A DNA stretch of 64,000 nt from Diphasiastrum complanatum (GCA_029204225.1 MU831573.1:1-64000); one strand, 5' to 3'. Positions 11,801 to 22,385 are shown, counted from the first letter of the stretch. Numbers and translations are program-made. Notes: generated by a model from the letters alone, not told the origin.

Positions 11801-12097
11801 TCTGGCAATCGGAAAGAATGTCAATGGACGATAAACGACCTACTAAACATGTTTAGATGATCTAAATAGAATCAATTTCAAGCGATTAGCATCCGCTCTT
11901 AAAAACCCTAAATACTACTACAAATCAAAAAGCTTAGTGAATCAGTGCAGCAACAAGTGATAGAGAAATCGGTGGAGGTCAATTCAGAGCAGAATTGCTG
12001 GATTATGACAAAGTAATGAAGATGGAAGTGAAGGATCGTACTGGCTGCGCTGCTCGCGAGAGAAGACGTCCGTCTTGAGAGAGGAAAAGGACGCCAT
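8831..12097 (-). CDS. FRA10AC1: FRA10AC1-family protein, five 5' exons (3' part not found)
   Basis: Five exons join in frame on the minus strand: 12097-12042, 11702-11635, 10916-10829, 9516-9433 and 8870-8831. All introns are GT-AG and the phases match. They encode 112 residues. Exon 1 gives MASFSSLKTDVFSREQRSQ, exon 2 LNAYERHKKFMGDY, exon 3 YPLKTDQDTLRETYR, exon 4 SEEDDLERSWEQRLAKRYHD and KLFKEY, and exon 5 CIADMSRHKENK. These match, in order, the conserved N-terminal half of FRA10AC1 proteins, which are reported as nuclear and spliceosome-associated. The start is the first ATG before the conserved DVFSREQ block. Introns are long (339, 718, 1312 and 562 bp). The family protein is normally over 200 aa, so the C-terminal Cys-containing part is missing or too diverged to see. 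It could be a pseudogene 3' end or have distant exons. Frame retention in all five exons argues for recent or continuing function. Confidence 0.75.
10473..10641 (-). other. exon-like segment of unidentified gene
   Basis: On the minus strand an acceptor-like TTACTTGCAG at about 10610-10619 is followed by an open frame containing CHLVAFQLLAQLMNFHTSKE and then AIQVIKLYAHIFGENPDV before a TAG at 10473. It is helix-like and protein-like in composition, and it sits inside the third intron of the FRA10AC1-like gene, same strand. I do not recognise the protein. It may be a terminal exon of another gene, an alternative exon, or a captured fragment. Confidence 0.35.
11903..11911. promoter_or_regulatory. 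telo-box in first intron of the FRA10AC1-like gene
   Basis: AAACCCTAA, a motif common near the transcription start of plant housekeeping genes, about 130 bp downstream of exon 1. Confidence 0.4.
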
Positions 12098-12164
12098 AGC
12101 GAGTAGTCGTTAAACACAAAAACCCAGAACGGTGTAATATTAACAAGGATCGTGGAAGGAATAA

Positions 12165-12180
12165 AGGGCTGGGCCCTTGG
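12165..12180. promoter_or_regulatory. site II-like element (TGGGCCC) upstream of FRA10AC1-like gene
   Basis: TGGGCCC at 12170-12176 lies about 75 bp upstream of the ATG. TGGGCY plus a nearby telo-box is a known pairing in plant housekeeping promoters. The role here is inferred. Confidence 0.4.
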
Positions 12181-13177
12181 TACTCGTGGGTTTAAGGACC
12201 AGTGGGTTAGGGCCTAGCCTAAGGGAATGTCCCAAGTCTCTCGCTCTAGTGAGAGGGACAATAGGCGATGATGCTAATCCCATACCTAATGCTAAGTTTT
12301 CACTTTTTCTTTGTATTTTGGATGTACCTTCGGAGGCAGAATTTGTTGGTGAGTGAAATAAGCACTCATTCTATTCAGAATTGACACAACAATTCAGCAA
12401 TTTTGCAATTTCATCCAAAATTTTCATCACCAATTCAAGGATTCAGTGTTGCATCGATTCTATCAAGAAAAAAAAGAGTTCAGACTGAGCATTATGCAGG
12501 GGAAGGTCCTGGCTTCGGGCAAGGGACCTCCCAACACGAAAGGCCCTCGGGGCAGGGCCTTCCCCCCCACAAGATACAACAATCATTGTAAGAATAGGTG
12601 ATACAACAATCCACACATGTTCTTGCGACTTGCTATAGCCTGTCAATGCCAATCGAAGCATGTGGCAAATTGGATGTCTATTTTTAGTCCCACAAGTTTT
12701 CCTTTGTATAACACAAAGATCAATATAAACATGTGTAAATTTCTTCGATCCAAATAGGCTCGTACATGAAAAGGATGCAATGAGATGGCTCATAAGGAAA
12801 TTCATGATTCACATGTGTACGTTCGTACATTTGCATGTGCGATTACAAGCTAGAATTTCACAAGTTGACAAATGTCCGTATGTGATTTGCATAGGCATTA
12901 ACGCTCACGTTAGCACTAATCACGCCTTTCAACACATTACAGTGCAATACTTACCCTATGGTGCCACGTGTCTTTGAACACATTAAAACAGTACTAATTG
13001 TATGGTGAAAAACCGTGTATTTTTTCTAGGTATAAAGATACTTAAAGCATCAAGTAAAAATTCAATCCAAAATCAACATTACATATGGTGGGGAATGAGA
13101 TTATCTTTTCTAAACAATTTCCATTAATAAATGCCAAAGCAAAAATGAAGAAACAAAATGTTTCTATTGCCAAAGCC
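12181..13177. other. no recognisable gene
   Basis: Contains GC-rich palindromic text at 12495-12575 (GGAAGGTCC...GGGACCTCC and GGCCCTCGGGGCAGGGCC) and a run of T/A-rich sequence. Open frames at 12443-12805 and 12780-12977 have no motif. Confidence 0.5.
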
Positions 13178-13270
13178 TTGCTAGCTCTCCACTTTGATTT
13201 TGACAGATAAGACACAAAAAGCAAAATTGTTCGCAAACAATTTTGCGACACACGACACGAAATTGTTTCG
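13178..13270. repeat. direct duplicate of a Copia-internal segment
   Basis: GCCTTGCTAGCTCTCCACT and the following AAAATTGTTCGC(A/G)AACAATTT text recur at 14597-14688 inside the Copia element, about 85% alike by eye. The copy lies outside that element's left LTR, implying a second, older or nested insertion. Confidence 0.7.
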
Positions 13271-13411
13271 CAACACAAAATCATTCTTGCTCCACGAACG
13301 GCCAAGAAGATCAGCCAAGTACCATGGGGTACAAGTATTTGATCAAATATCATGACATCAGCAGAAGTACTCTAGATCATGGCTAATCTGCCACTCTTGT
13401 AATTCACGATT

Positions 13412-14356
13412 AGTTGTAGATGATTAGTCTTTCTGATCTGGAAGTTACACAACGCGACACAAAAAAGTTCGCGAACTATATACTTTCTACTTGATGCATA
13501 ATACAAGAAGATGAAATATACAGAATACATGTCCGCCTGTGTGCAAGACAATTTTGTAAGAGGATCAGCAGATCCAAAAGTCCGCTAGTAAGCGAGACAT
13601 TATTTGTGAGAGAACTGTATTTCTCTCACGCCAATGCACTGTGTGGTCTGTCGCACAATGCTTGAAAAATCAGAAGATCAATAGATAATATTGTAGCTGT
13701 TATGCACATATTATTCTGAATGATTGTATGATCTCGAATGAGTATTTGTCTGCTACTATTCGTGTATCTGATTCACTTGTTTATTCAATTTCGCACATTG
13801 GTTTGATTTTGTTGAATGCTATAATAATATATACCGTAGATCAGCAATGTTTGTCTACATTCTGGAGGATTGTAGGAATGATATAGCTAGCAGTGACCAG
13901 CAATCACATTTGAATTCCACACGAACTGATTTTATTCGCGAATGTTTTCGCTTCGCGATCACTTGGCTATAAGCGTAAATCAATTTCAAAGCTCACTTAA
14001 GTTTCATTTCGTTTCGTTTCGTATAGTTTTGTTTCATTTCGTCTCGTCTCGTTACAGAGCCCGATTGATACTTTTTGTGAATTCTTCTCTTTCGTCTAGT
14101 TTCGCTTCGTTTCGTTTCGTTTCGTCTCGTTACAAAGCTTGATTGATCTTTTCCTGAATTCTTCTCTTTCGTCTAGTTTCACCTCGTTTCATTTCGTTGC
14201 AGAGCTTGACTGGATCGCGAATTGTTCTCAAGTAGAAATTATTCGTGATCAAAACTGTTTCGCGAAATTGTTCGTGAATCGTTCGAGAGATTTCTCAATT
14301 CGTTTCTAGAATTTTAATGGAATTTTGAATTTGCACATTCTAGTATTTTTCCATCA
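13412..14356 (+). mobile_element. left LTR-like region of Copia element A
   Basis: Ends ...TTTCCATCA one base before a PBS, and begins around TGTAGATGATTAGTC, loosely like the TGTTGGATTAGTC start of the related LTR at 59471. Its body does not resemble the right LTR (16400 on). Either the left and right ends come from different insertions, or the left LTR has diverged beyond recognition. Start is approximate. Confidence 0.45.
14010..14230. repeat. minisatellite within the left LTR, about 75-bp unit
   Basis: Two full units and one partial unit. Each carries TCGTTACA(G/A)AGC..GATTGAT, then GAATTCTTCTCTTTCGTCTA, then TTTCGTTTCGTTTCG-type pentamer runs. Confidence 0.75.
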
Positions 14357-14357
14357 G

Positions 14358-14370
14358 TGGTATCGGAGCC
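14358..14370 (+). other. primer binding site of Copia element A
   Basis: TGGTATCGGAGCC, one mismatch from the TGGTATCAGAGCC complement of initiator tRNA-Met used by plant Copia elements. Confidence 0.75.
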
Positions 14371-14849
14371 TACCTTTGTCATAGTCTGACATAGCCAAAA
14401 AGCTATCAGATCCAGGAGGCTAAGCATTCTAACAAAGAACCATTAACAAGTGAGAATACAAATTCAAAAGCAATGGGATCTGATCAGGAAGAAGATGTTG
14501 CAGACTACTTTCATTGGAATGAAGGACACAAAGGCCTTAGACAAAGGTCTGTTCGAGAAATAGAGGAGCAGTCTTGGAGTCGTCAAGCTATCATAAGCCT
14601 TGCTAGCTCTCCACTCTGATTTTGATAGAAAAGACACAAGAAGCAAAATTGTTCGCGAACAATTTCGCGACACACGACACAAAATTGTTAACAAATCAAC
14701 GACGGATCAGAAGATGATGTTGTTGCAGATCAGCAACTACAGTATGATGGAAATGATCAACTTCTTGTATTACCCAGAAGATTATCAAGGACTAGCAGAC
14801 CACCTAACCGGTATATCGACGAGTCTGCAGCCTATCTTGTTCAGGAGGC

Positions 14850-16392
14850 ATCTGTCCAAGAGGCACTCAGTTAGCCTGACTCAGATCTCTGGAAAGAAGC
14901 CATGGATAAAGAGTATCTATCTCTTATCAACAACCAAATGTGGAAAATTGTCGAATTACCTGATAGCAAAAACGTATTTGATTGCAAAGTCAAGTACAAC
15001 GCAGATGGAAGCATCAACAGGAGAAAGGCACGACTTGTAGCCAGAGGATTTTCTCAAGTGTACAACGTTGATTACACTGAGACCTTCAGTCCAGTAGTCA
15101 AGCATTCTTCTATTCGACTTTTGCTATCATTTGCCGTTGCAGCAGATTTGGAAGTATATCAAATGGATGTATAGACATTATATCTCAATGGAGTTATCAA
15201 AGAAGACATTTACATGGTGCAACTCGAAGGTTATATTATCGAGGGTAAACACAATCATGTGTGTAAACTCCATAAGACACTCTATGGCTTGAAGCAATCT
15301 GCTCGAGCATGGTTTCAAAGGATCAATACTTTCCTTATTGATCATGGCTACACACCTAGCTCTTCAGATTCAAACATTTACTTCAAAGCAGTGCAACAGT
15401 CTTTTATCATTATCACTTTATACGTGGATGATACATTGCTTTTCAGCAACAGTCCAGATCTGATAAAAGAAGCCAAGACAATACTATCTTCCGAATTCGA
15501 CATGACCGATCTGGGGGAAGCTCATTTCTGCCTTGGTATTCAAATTCACAGAGACAGAAAATAGAAGTTGGTCTACATTACACAACAGAGGTACAATTAC
15601 AGCATGTTAAGTTAGCTCTCTCACCAATGGAACCAGGACTCAAATCATCAAAGGACCAGTATCCCCAAACAATTCATGAGAAGCAGCAAATGTGTGAGTA
15701 TCCTTATCATTCTATTATAGGATCTCTTATGTATGCCATAATCTATACCAGGCCAGACATAACTTTTGCAGTCAACTCTCTCAGTCAGTATATGACTAAC
15801 CTTGGTATAACACATTGGAAGGCTCTTATCAGAGTCATGAGATATCTTCGAGCTACTATGGACTTTTGCATTTGTTATGGAGCAGTCGACAACGACAAAC
15901 TCAATTCACTCAGTGGTTATACAGATGCAAGTTGGGCAGAAGATGTAGACACTCGTAAATCTACTTCCGGATTTACATTCTTCCTCAATAGTGGTCCAAT
16001 TTCCTGGAACAGTCACAAGCAATCTTCAGTAGCTCTATCTTCCACTGAATTAGAGTATATTGTAGCCTCTCAAGCTACAAAGGAAGCATTTGTTGAGGAA
16101 TTTACTCTCAAATATTGGTTTGAATCAATATGCTCCGACGACATTATTTTGTGATAATCAAAGTGCCATTGCTTTATCAACTAACCCTAGATTTCATTCC
16201 AGGAGTAAGCACATTGAACTAAAGTATCATTTCGTTGGAAGCAAAGTTCTCAACAAAGAGGTCAGATTGCAGTACTGTAGAATGCAAGATATGACAGTAG
16301 ATGTTTTTACCAAAGCATTAAGTTTGGAGTCACACAGAAGATTCTGTGTAGAACTAAGTTTGGAGGTCAAGGCATTCAAGGATTCAGATTAA
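14850..16392 (+). pseudogene. Copia pol remnant A: reverse transcriptase and RNase H
   Basis: Conserved Copia RT blocks run in order: WKIVELPDSKNVFDCKVKY, INRRKARLVARGFSQ, ETFSPVVKHSSIRLLL, YGLKQSARAWFQR, and the catalytic LYVDDTLLF at about 15420-15447. RNase H follows with SGYTDASWAEDVDTRKSTSG, ISWNSHKQSSVALSSTE and FCDNQSAIALS. Gag, protease and integrase are absent: only about 480 bp separates the PBS from the RT. Lesions are an in-frame TAG at 15172, a TAG at 15562, a frameshift near 15600 and another near 16085-16110. The frame ends at a TAA just before the polypurine tract. Gene order, the YVDD motif and the RNase H Asp residues are clear; the element is dead. Confidence 0.92.
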
Positions 16393-17026
16393 GGGGGAGT
16401 GCTGGATTATTCTCCTTCTTATCAATCGACTAATCGGTTTTAATCTTCATCCATTGTTTATCCAGTTCTGTGGATTTTTTCGTGTTTTTACACAATCTGC
16501 AAATTTACAAGTGTTTTTACACAGTCTACTAAAATACACAGAGTTGACAATAGTGTCGTCTTTTTTGCCTATCATGAATCCCGTTGAAAAATGCAGTGTC
16601 ACCTTTTTCGCATTTTTCGCCTGTCAGAAATCTCGTGTACAATCACAGTGTCGCATTTTTTGCTTTTTCCAAAGAGTCTCAAATGTTAAGAAAATGACTC
16701 TCGCAAAGCATAGGGCAACCCTAAATGAGATTTAAGGGCATTGTCGTCTTTTTCGGTTTTCTCACAAAAAACCCGATAGTGTCGCCTGTGGCTGTTTTAG
16801 TTCATTTCTGCAGAGCTATAGTTTTGGTTCATTTATTCAGACAAAACATTTACGGCCAATTTCACCGCTTATCAGCAATCAATGACAAGGAACCAGATGG
16901 ATGCCAACGGATCACCAGCCAACTGGCGATCGCAATTGATGACCTAATATAAATAGCTGTTCATATTCATACAGTTTTATTATCAAATTATCAAATCAGA
17001 AGTTATCAACAAGCATTTGAATAGCT

Positions 17027-17067
<41 letters not shown>

Positions 17068-17295
17068 CTGCGAGCTTGAACACTCCTGAGCATTCTAGCT
17101 CACCTCTTAGAGTTGTTTTAGAGATTGCTATTGTGTGCCACTGCTCATCAGCATTGCGCATTAATTCAGATGTTCATTTTAGCCACTCAGAGATAGCATA
17201 GAGTATACGGCTTTGATCCGCAACTTATTGTACTCATTTACTTCTGTTACGTTTTCATACCGAATCAATACTATTCTTTATTGCATTCAACTTCC
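16393..17295 (+). mobile_element. polypurine tract and right LTR of Copia element A
   Basis: GGGGGAG (16393-16399) is the polypurine tract and TGCTGGATTATTCTCC at 16400 starts the LTR. The LTR at 59471 starts TGTTGGATTAGTCTCC and is closely similar for about 870 bp. A TATA box (ATATAAATAG) is at about 16947-16956, and a CT tract follows about 75 bp downstream, in the transcribed leader. Similarity to the 59471 LTR stops near 17295, so the far end is truncated or replaced. Confidence 0.8.
17029..17063 (+). repeat. (CT)n in Copia LTR leader
   Basis: 35-bp CT tract between AATAGCTAG and AAGTCTGCGAGCTTGAAC. The same flanks surround the 160-bp tract at 60090-60249, so the tract is part of the LTR and varies in length between copies. 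Confidence 0.95.
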
Positions 17296-19412
17296 CATTA
17301 CTATTGTATCCTCTTGCCTTCTTCCAACAAAGCTTGCCATCTCAACTTCTCCATAGTAGATGCACGAGTCATTTGTAGTTCAAATGTACCTCATGACTCT
17401 AATAAGAGCCTTCCAATGCATCATGCCCGGGTTAGCCATGAATTGGCTTAAGGAGCTTACTGCAAAAGCGATGAAAAAGCTATGCCAAGCATAGCTCTGG
17501 TGAGGAGCTATGCTCGACATAGCCCCTTAAGGGGGTGACGCCAAGAATAGCCTCTTTTTTAGAGCATGTCTTGCATGGCTAGGGGCTAAGGATATGCCAA
17601 ACTTAGGAAGACTTTAAAAAGAAAAAGAAAAAGAAAAAAGTCAATAGATTGTCTTACCTCAATATTTCAAGTTAGTAACTGTTGCCTTCAGGTGATGCAG
17701 AAGTGGAATGAGTATGTTGAGATCGAGGAGTACTCGAAAAATTGAAAATTAAGAGTCAGAAAGTGCAGTTTGAGGAAGGCGGGGGTGGGCCATTAAATAT
17801 TATTTTTTGGTTGTTCATATGATTTGTGATCTGATTTTTCATTTTTTGCTGAGTCGAACTTGGTTGCTAATGTCTAAATCATTTTTCTAAGCAATGTCAC
17901 AAATGTCTAAAGTTCGCAATGCCATATTGTCTAAATTTTGCAACCTATTATTAGCATGACTATTTATGACTAACATAACATTGCAAAAATAGCTTTGTGT
18001 CCTTGACTTAAGTTTTCTTTTTGTATACTAAGCATGGCAATCAAACACTTAGTTTTCAGGACTTTTTGTTCATTGAGTTTATTGTTTATTGAGCTTTTCT
18101 TTTTAATTCCTCTTATTGCAACTTACTATGATAAAGTTGATAGTAGCTCCTCCTTGAAGATTAGAGTTATGTTTGTGTATCTTGAAGCGACCTCGACTTT
18201 CTCAATAGATTGCTCAACTTAATATTACATCATCAATATCTTTGAGTTTTTTACTTTACCATTTTCTATCAATTGAAATTTCTATTATTTCAAACTCAAA
18301 CAAATACTTTGTTACTGATTCTAGCCAATCTACCATCCTACATCAAGCAAGTCTTTCTTTGAACTGCTCAAAGCATCTAAGAAAGTCTAGTAGTTCCACC
18401 CAAGTGAAATTAGAAAGATACATATTTTATAACTTACAAGAGATTTTGGGAAGCTCATAACCTTCCAATGAAATTGAGGAGGAGGCCACAATTTTCATCA
18501 TGTAGAGAGATTGACGATTCACAGGTAACTGGTAGAAGTTCAAGCTATTCATAAGTGCAATTGTCACAAAGTTCCTCATAAAAAGTAGAATCCAAAGACA
18601 AAGACAGCTTTAAAAAATTGTCAAAATCAATTGCTTGAACTATGAGAAATTTGTAAAGTGAGAAACTTAGTTTGTTATATGTCCACATGTTTACAAAAAT
18701 CGAGCTTTATTGAAATCAAGTAACCATTTTTTAAAAGACAAAAGATGATCATAATTACTATTTGTGTTTAGTTATAAAGTGTAATATGTAAAATTCCTCT
18801 TATTTTTTGGAAACAATTGAAGTATGTCGTAAGGCTTTCAAAGACATTTACGAACTTGGAAATTTAAGACTTACTCGCATTCACACCACATTACAAAAGG
18901 ATCCAAGTTTGCAAGGTTCCGTCCAAGGACACTATTTCTTGAAACACCTTGACTTCAAAGGCATGGGAAATGCATCTTTATTAATGTGCAATTCAAAAAG
19001 TTGCCAAACTCTGTATATTTTCACCTTCCAAATTGTTTTATGAGATTCAAAAATTTTCAAATGTACGAAGATTTTGCAATGCCCAAGAATGTTTTGCATT
19101 CGAGTTATTCTTAAATTCTAAAAAACTCAAGAATGTATGATTGTACTACTTGCAAGCAATTGAAAGCACTCAAAGAACAAGCAAGCAATCACCAAAAAAA
19201 AAAAAAGTGACAAATTTTTGAATTTTGTGGTTTTAAAAATTATCTCATTTAAATATTAAATAAATTTTGTGTGTAATTTTTGTTGGAGGTTACAAAGTCA
19301 CTCTAAGTCCATAGAGAGCAATAAATGACAAAAAGACAAAACTTTGCACAACACAAGAAAAGTGTTGAAATAGCCCCACAACTAATACCAAAAGCCTATT
19401 ATTTACACATGC
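17296..19412. other. no confident gene
   Basis: AT-rich. At 18807-18940 a plus frame reads VCRKAFKDIYELGNLRLTRI, faintly like the N-terminal region of some DDE transposases, but too short to call. Other frames (18034-18222, 18242-18460) are unremarkable. Confidence 0.45.
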
Positions 19413-19533
19413 CAATTACTTACAAAATGCTTCTTGGTTTCCAAGGGGAGGCTCAAACCTGAGACCAAAGAAACTTTGGATGTCAAGCTAACCAACTGAG
19501 CCAACCCCGTTGGGCTCAATTACTTACAAAATG
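19413..19533 (-). mobile_element. short tRNA-derived SINE (copy 1) with target-site duplications
   Basis: The 87-bp body (19430-19516) is bracketed by perfect 17-bp direct repeats CAATTACTTACAAAATG (19413-19429 and 19517-19533). On the minus strand it has a pol III A box TGGCTCAGTTGGT and B box GGTTTGAGCC, a GGGG/CCCC stem closing the tRNA-like part, and an arm CCAAAG-TTT-CTTTGG. It ends with a hairpin CTTGG-AAA-CCAAG followed by AAG. There is no poly-A tail. A second copy lies at 54608-54699. Duplications of 15-17 bp point to L1-type target-primed insertion. Confidence 0.88.
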
Positions 19534-20146
19534 GTAGCATTCATAGATCATCTGGGACTAAACTTGAGCTACATATGTTACACACCCAAGTATGTATTCT
19601 CCCGTGAGAATATGCTTCAGTTGCATATGTTACACCATGTATGTCTATTTCTTTCTTATGTGCTTGTCATATGTTGATCAATTATGTGATTGTTTCTAGG
19701 AACTAGCTAGCTCACATATACACACTTATGTTTGGATTTTCACAAACACCTATACATGGAGGAGGAAAGAAGAACGGTAGCTGCACACAATGACATTACA
19801 AGATCAATGAATTTATAACTCATGTCTTGGGTGACCCCAGAATGCAAGAGCAATCATAGAGCCAGACTCACACCTTGTAACACAGACCTTACTTTGCCAA
19901 TTAGACTGCTAGATTGTGAAGTTATAGTCACAGCAGTTTAGTTTCAAGCAACTTCTAATTCTGAAATAATAGAACAACAATTGCTGAATGCAGCTAAATG
20001 GTCTCTCAAATGATGCTTATGTATGCCATCGTTGAGGAAGACAAGTGTGCACTCAATCCCTTTAATGGTGTGAAAAAACAGTAGGAATTTAGCTAAGAAC
20101 AGAGTTATAAGATGGAAGTTTTGACAGCAATATCCAAAGCAGATAG
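19534..20146. other. 3' flank of the transporter gene
   Basis: No further exon is needed downstream of the transporter stop. The minus frame 19944-20498 overlaps the transporter in another frame and is a shadow. Confidence 0.5.
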
Positions 20147-21809
20147 CTATGTGTTGATCTCTTCTAAGGTTTTGCCTTTGGTTTCTGGAATGACAAAGTA
20201 GACGAAGAGAATGGATAAGGCACAGATCCCTGCAAATACGAAGAATGTGACTGCAGGAGTTAGCGCTGTCATAATGCTTAGGAAAGAGAGAGAGACAAGC
20301 CCACTTAACAGTCTGTTGCTGGCCAACGTTAGACTGAGGCCTTGAGCTCTCAATCTTAAGGGAAAGAGCTCTGACGGCAGCAGCGTGGAGATTGGTCCCC
20401 ATCCCATGGAGAAAAATGCTACAAAAGAGCAGCTGGAGCATAAAGCTAGAATACTCGGTAGATTGGCTGACCAGGTGGGTTCTGATGCAGAGATCCAATC
20501 TAGCAGATAGAATCCTGTGGCGAGGGTGGCCATTGACAAAGCCATCCCCAAACCGCTGATGAAAAGCAGCGCTCTACGCCCGGATCGATCTAAAAAATAT
20601 GTAGCTACTGAGATGAACAAAGTCTTGAATACTCCTACTGTCACTGTGGCACCCAGACTACCTGCTGTGTTTTTGGAATGCATCCTCTGGAAGATAGAGG
20701 GGAGGTAGTATAAGATTGAGCCAATTCCGGATGCTTGCTGAAAGAACTGGAGGCCTAAAGCTGCGATAAGAGCTCTTCGTACTTCCGGATGGGGCCACAA
20801 AAGCTCCGACCACGCATCTTCCAGTTGATGCACGTGCGTATTGTGTAGCAATGGAGTGGAAGCTGTACCTTCAATGCCACCACCGTGAAGGACTACAGGA
20901 TCTTTGGATAGGAATTCTGATTCTGATCCAACTGCGGACTCTGCATCTGTATGCACCGGGTGATTATCTGCTGCACCCATGATCTTTGACATCCTCCAGT
21001 TGGCCTGTTGCTCGTCGCAAGAGGTGCTGAGCAGAATCGCATAGGCCTCGTCGATCCTGTCCTGCCAAACGAGCCAGCGCGGAGACTCAGGGATGACTAG
21101 AGCGCCGCAGGCGAGAAGGAGACCAAACACTCCCCCGAGGCCAAGCATCAACCTCCAGTTGATGAACACCGGCAGAGGCGCAAGACAGAAGCTGGAAACA
21201 TATCCGAGAAGGATTCCAGAATTGAGGAAAATTTCTGGGATGGATAGAAGCTTCCCTCGGCTTGCCGCAGGAGAGATTTCTGTTATGTAGAGAGGCACAA
21301 CCGCAATAGGGAAGCCATATCCGATCCCTGTTAGCAATCGCCCCAGAAAAAGGACAAGGTACGATGGAGCTAGCCCCATGATGGAGCTTCCAGCTATAAC
21401 AGTCACGGCACCAACAACTAGAGTCTTCTTGCGCCCTATTGTGTCTGCTATGAGGCCAGCCAGGAGGCCTCCGACTATGGAAACCAGAATCAAAGAGCCG
21501 ATAAGGATCTCTTGCTGAGCCTCGTTGATCTTTAGATCTTCGTGGATGAACAGTACCGCTCCGCTCATCACTCCGCCACCTGCATTTTCCTCAAGCCGTG
21601 TCAAAAGCTCTAACAGTACTTCCTACTGAAAATAATGAAGCCTATGCTGGCAGCTGCAGCTGCTACATAACAAACAAGCAGAGTCGAAAGCAAGGAGTTT
21701 GTGGCTTACAGTAGCCAGACATGGCGGATCCGATAGATGCTATTAGCGCATAAAAAGTAACTGAGTGGGGCTTTCTCTTTTTTGCAAGGCTGATTCCTTC
21801 AGCAGCCAT
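20147..21809 (-). CDS. polyol/monosaccharide transporter (MFS sugar porter)
   Basis: Two exons: 21809-21710 (33 codons plus one base, MAAEGISLAKKRKPHSVTF...) and 21579-20147, with a 130-bp GT-AG intron. The join gives SGYCGGVMSGA and a 510-aa protein, the normal length. Sugar-porter signatures in order are: GRKKT after TM2; GRLLTGIGYG and PLYITEISPAASRG after TM4; PESPRWLV at about residue 197; a long central loop (about 225-290); LQFFQQASGIGSILYY in TM7; DRSGRRALL; and the C-terminal PETKGKTLEE. About 12 hydrophobic segments fit a plasma-membrane H+/polyol or hexose symporter. The first-TM motif is usually GYD(I/V)GVMSG. Here it is GYCGGVMSG, losing an Asp normally conserved in H+-coupled relatives, so coupling may be altered. 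The exon 1 ATG is the only one giving the conserved basic N-terminus before TM1. Substrate is inferred. Confidence 0.9.
21580..21709 (-). other. intron of the transporter gene
   Basis: Donor GTAAGCC after GGCTACT, acceptor ATGCAG before GTGGCGGAGTG. Phase 1; splicing creates the TGT Cys codon of the GYCGG motif. Confidence 0.85.
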
Positions 21810-21982
21810 AGCGGGAGATCAGGAAAGTCGCTCTTATTTAATCCGATAAGGTAGGATCGGCTGCTAAATAACGCATATTTTGAACATTGACACTTGCATC
21901 AATCCTCTCACTCATTCAGTTTGAGGAAATTCATCAGTTTCACTTGATCCACATCGAGATTTTGTTGGTTTAAAAGGAAAAC

Positions 21983-22385
21983 GATCCTGAATCCGTAGGA
22001 TCAAGCCTCAAATGTAACCAGATCGTCTGCAACGCATATCATGTGACACGAATACCTCTACATCCAAGCACAAACCTCCCATCGATTGATCTCAGGCAAA
22101 TTTAGCCAACTACGATTCTCAATTTGTAAGAGCAAGCCCCAAATGCAACGAGATCACTAGCAACGCATATCAGGAATACAGTCCTACATCCAAGCACAAA
22201 CTTCCCCAATGATTGATCTATGGGAAATTCAGCCAACTACGATCCTGAATTTCTAGGAACAAGCCCTATCACCAGCAACCCATATCAAGACTATCTCCAC
22301 ATGCAAGCCATATCACCAGCAACCCACATCGAGACTATCTCCACATGCAAGCACAAACCTCCCCAATGACTAATCTCCAGCATAT
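21983..22385. repeat. degenerate tandem repeat upstream of the transporter
   Basis: Four units start at about 21983, 22114, 22241 and 22310. The first two are near 130 bp. The last two are shortened (about 70-77 bp). Shared phrases include GAT(C/T)CT(G/C)AAT, AACGCATATCA, CCAAGCACAAAC(C/T)TCCC and TTCAGCCAACTACGAT. It begins about 175 bp upstream of the transporter ATG. Confidence 0.75.

Noticed and set aside
18807-19043. DDE transposase fragment
   Set aside because: Only a roughly 30-residue resemblance (CRKAFKDIYELGNLRLTRI); no catalytic residues nearby.
19430-19516. Functional tRNA gene
   Set aside because: A and B boxes are tRNA-like, but the anticodon arm is a 6-bp stem with a 3-nt loop, and the unit is a dispersed insertion with target duplications.
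19944-20498. 184-codon minus-strand frame
   Set aside because: Out-of-frame shadow of the transporter's C-terminal exon.
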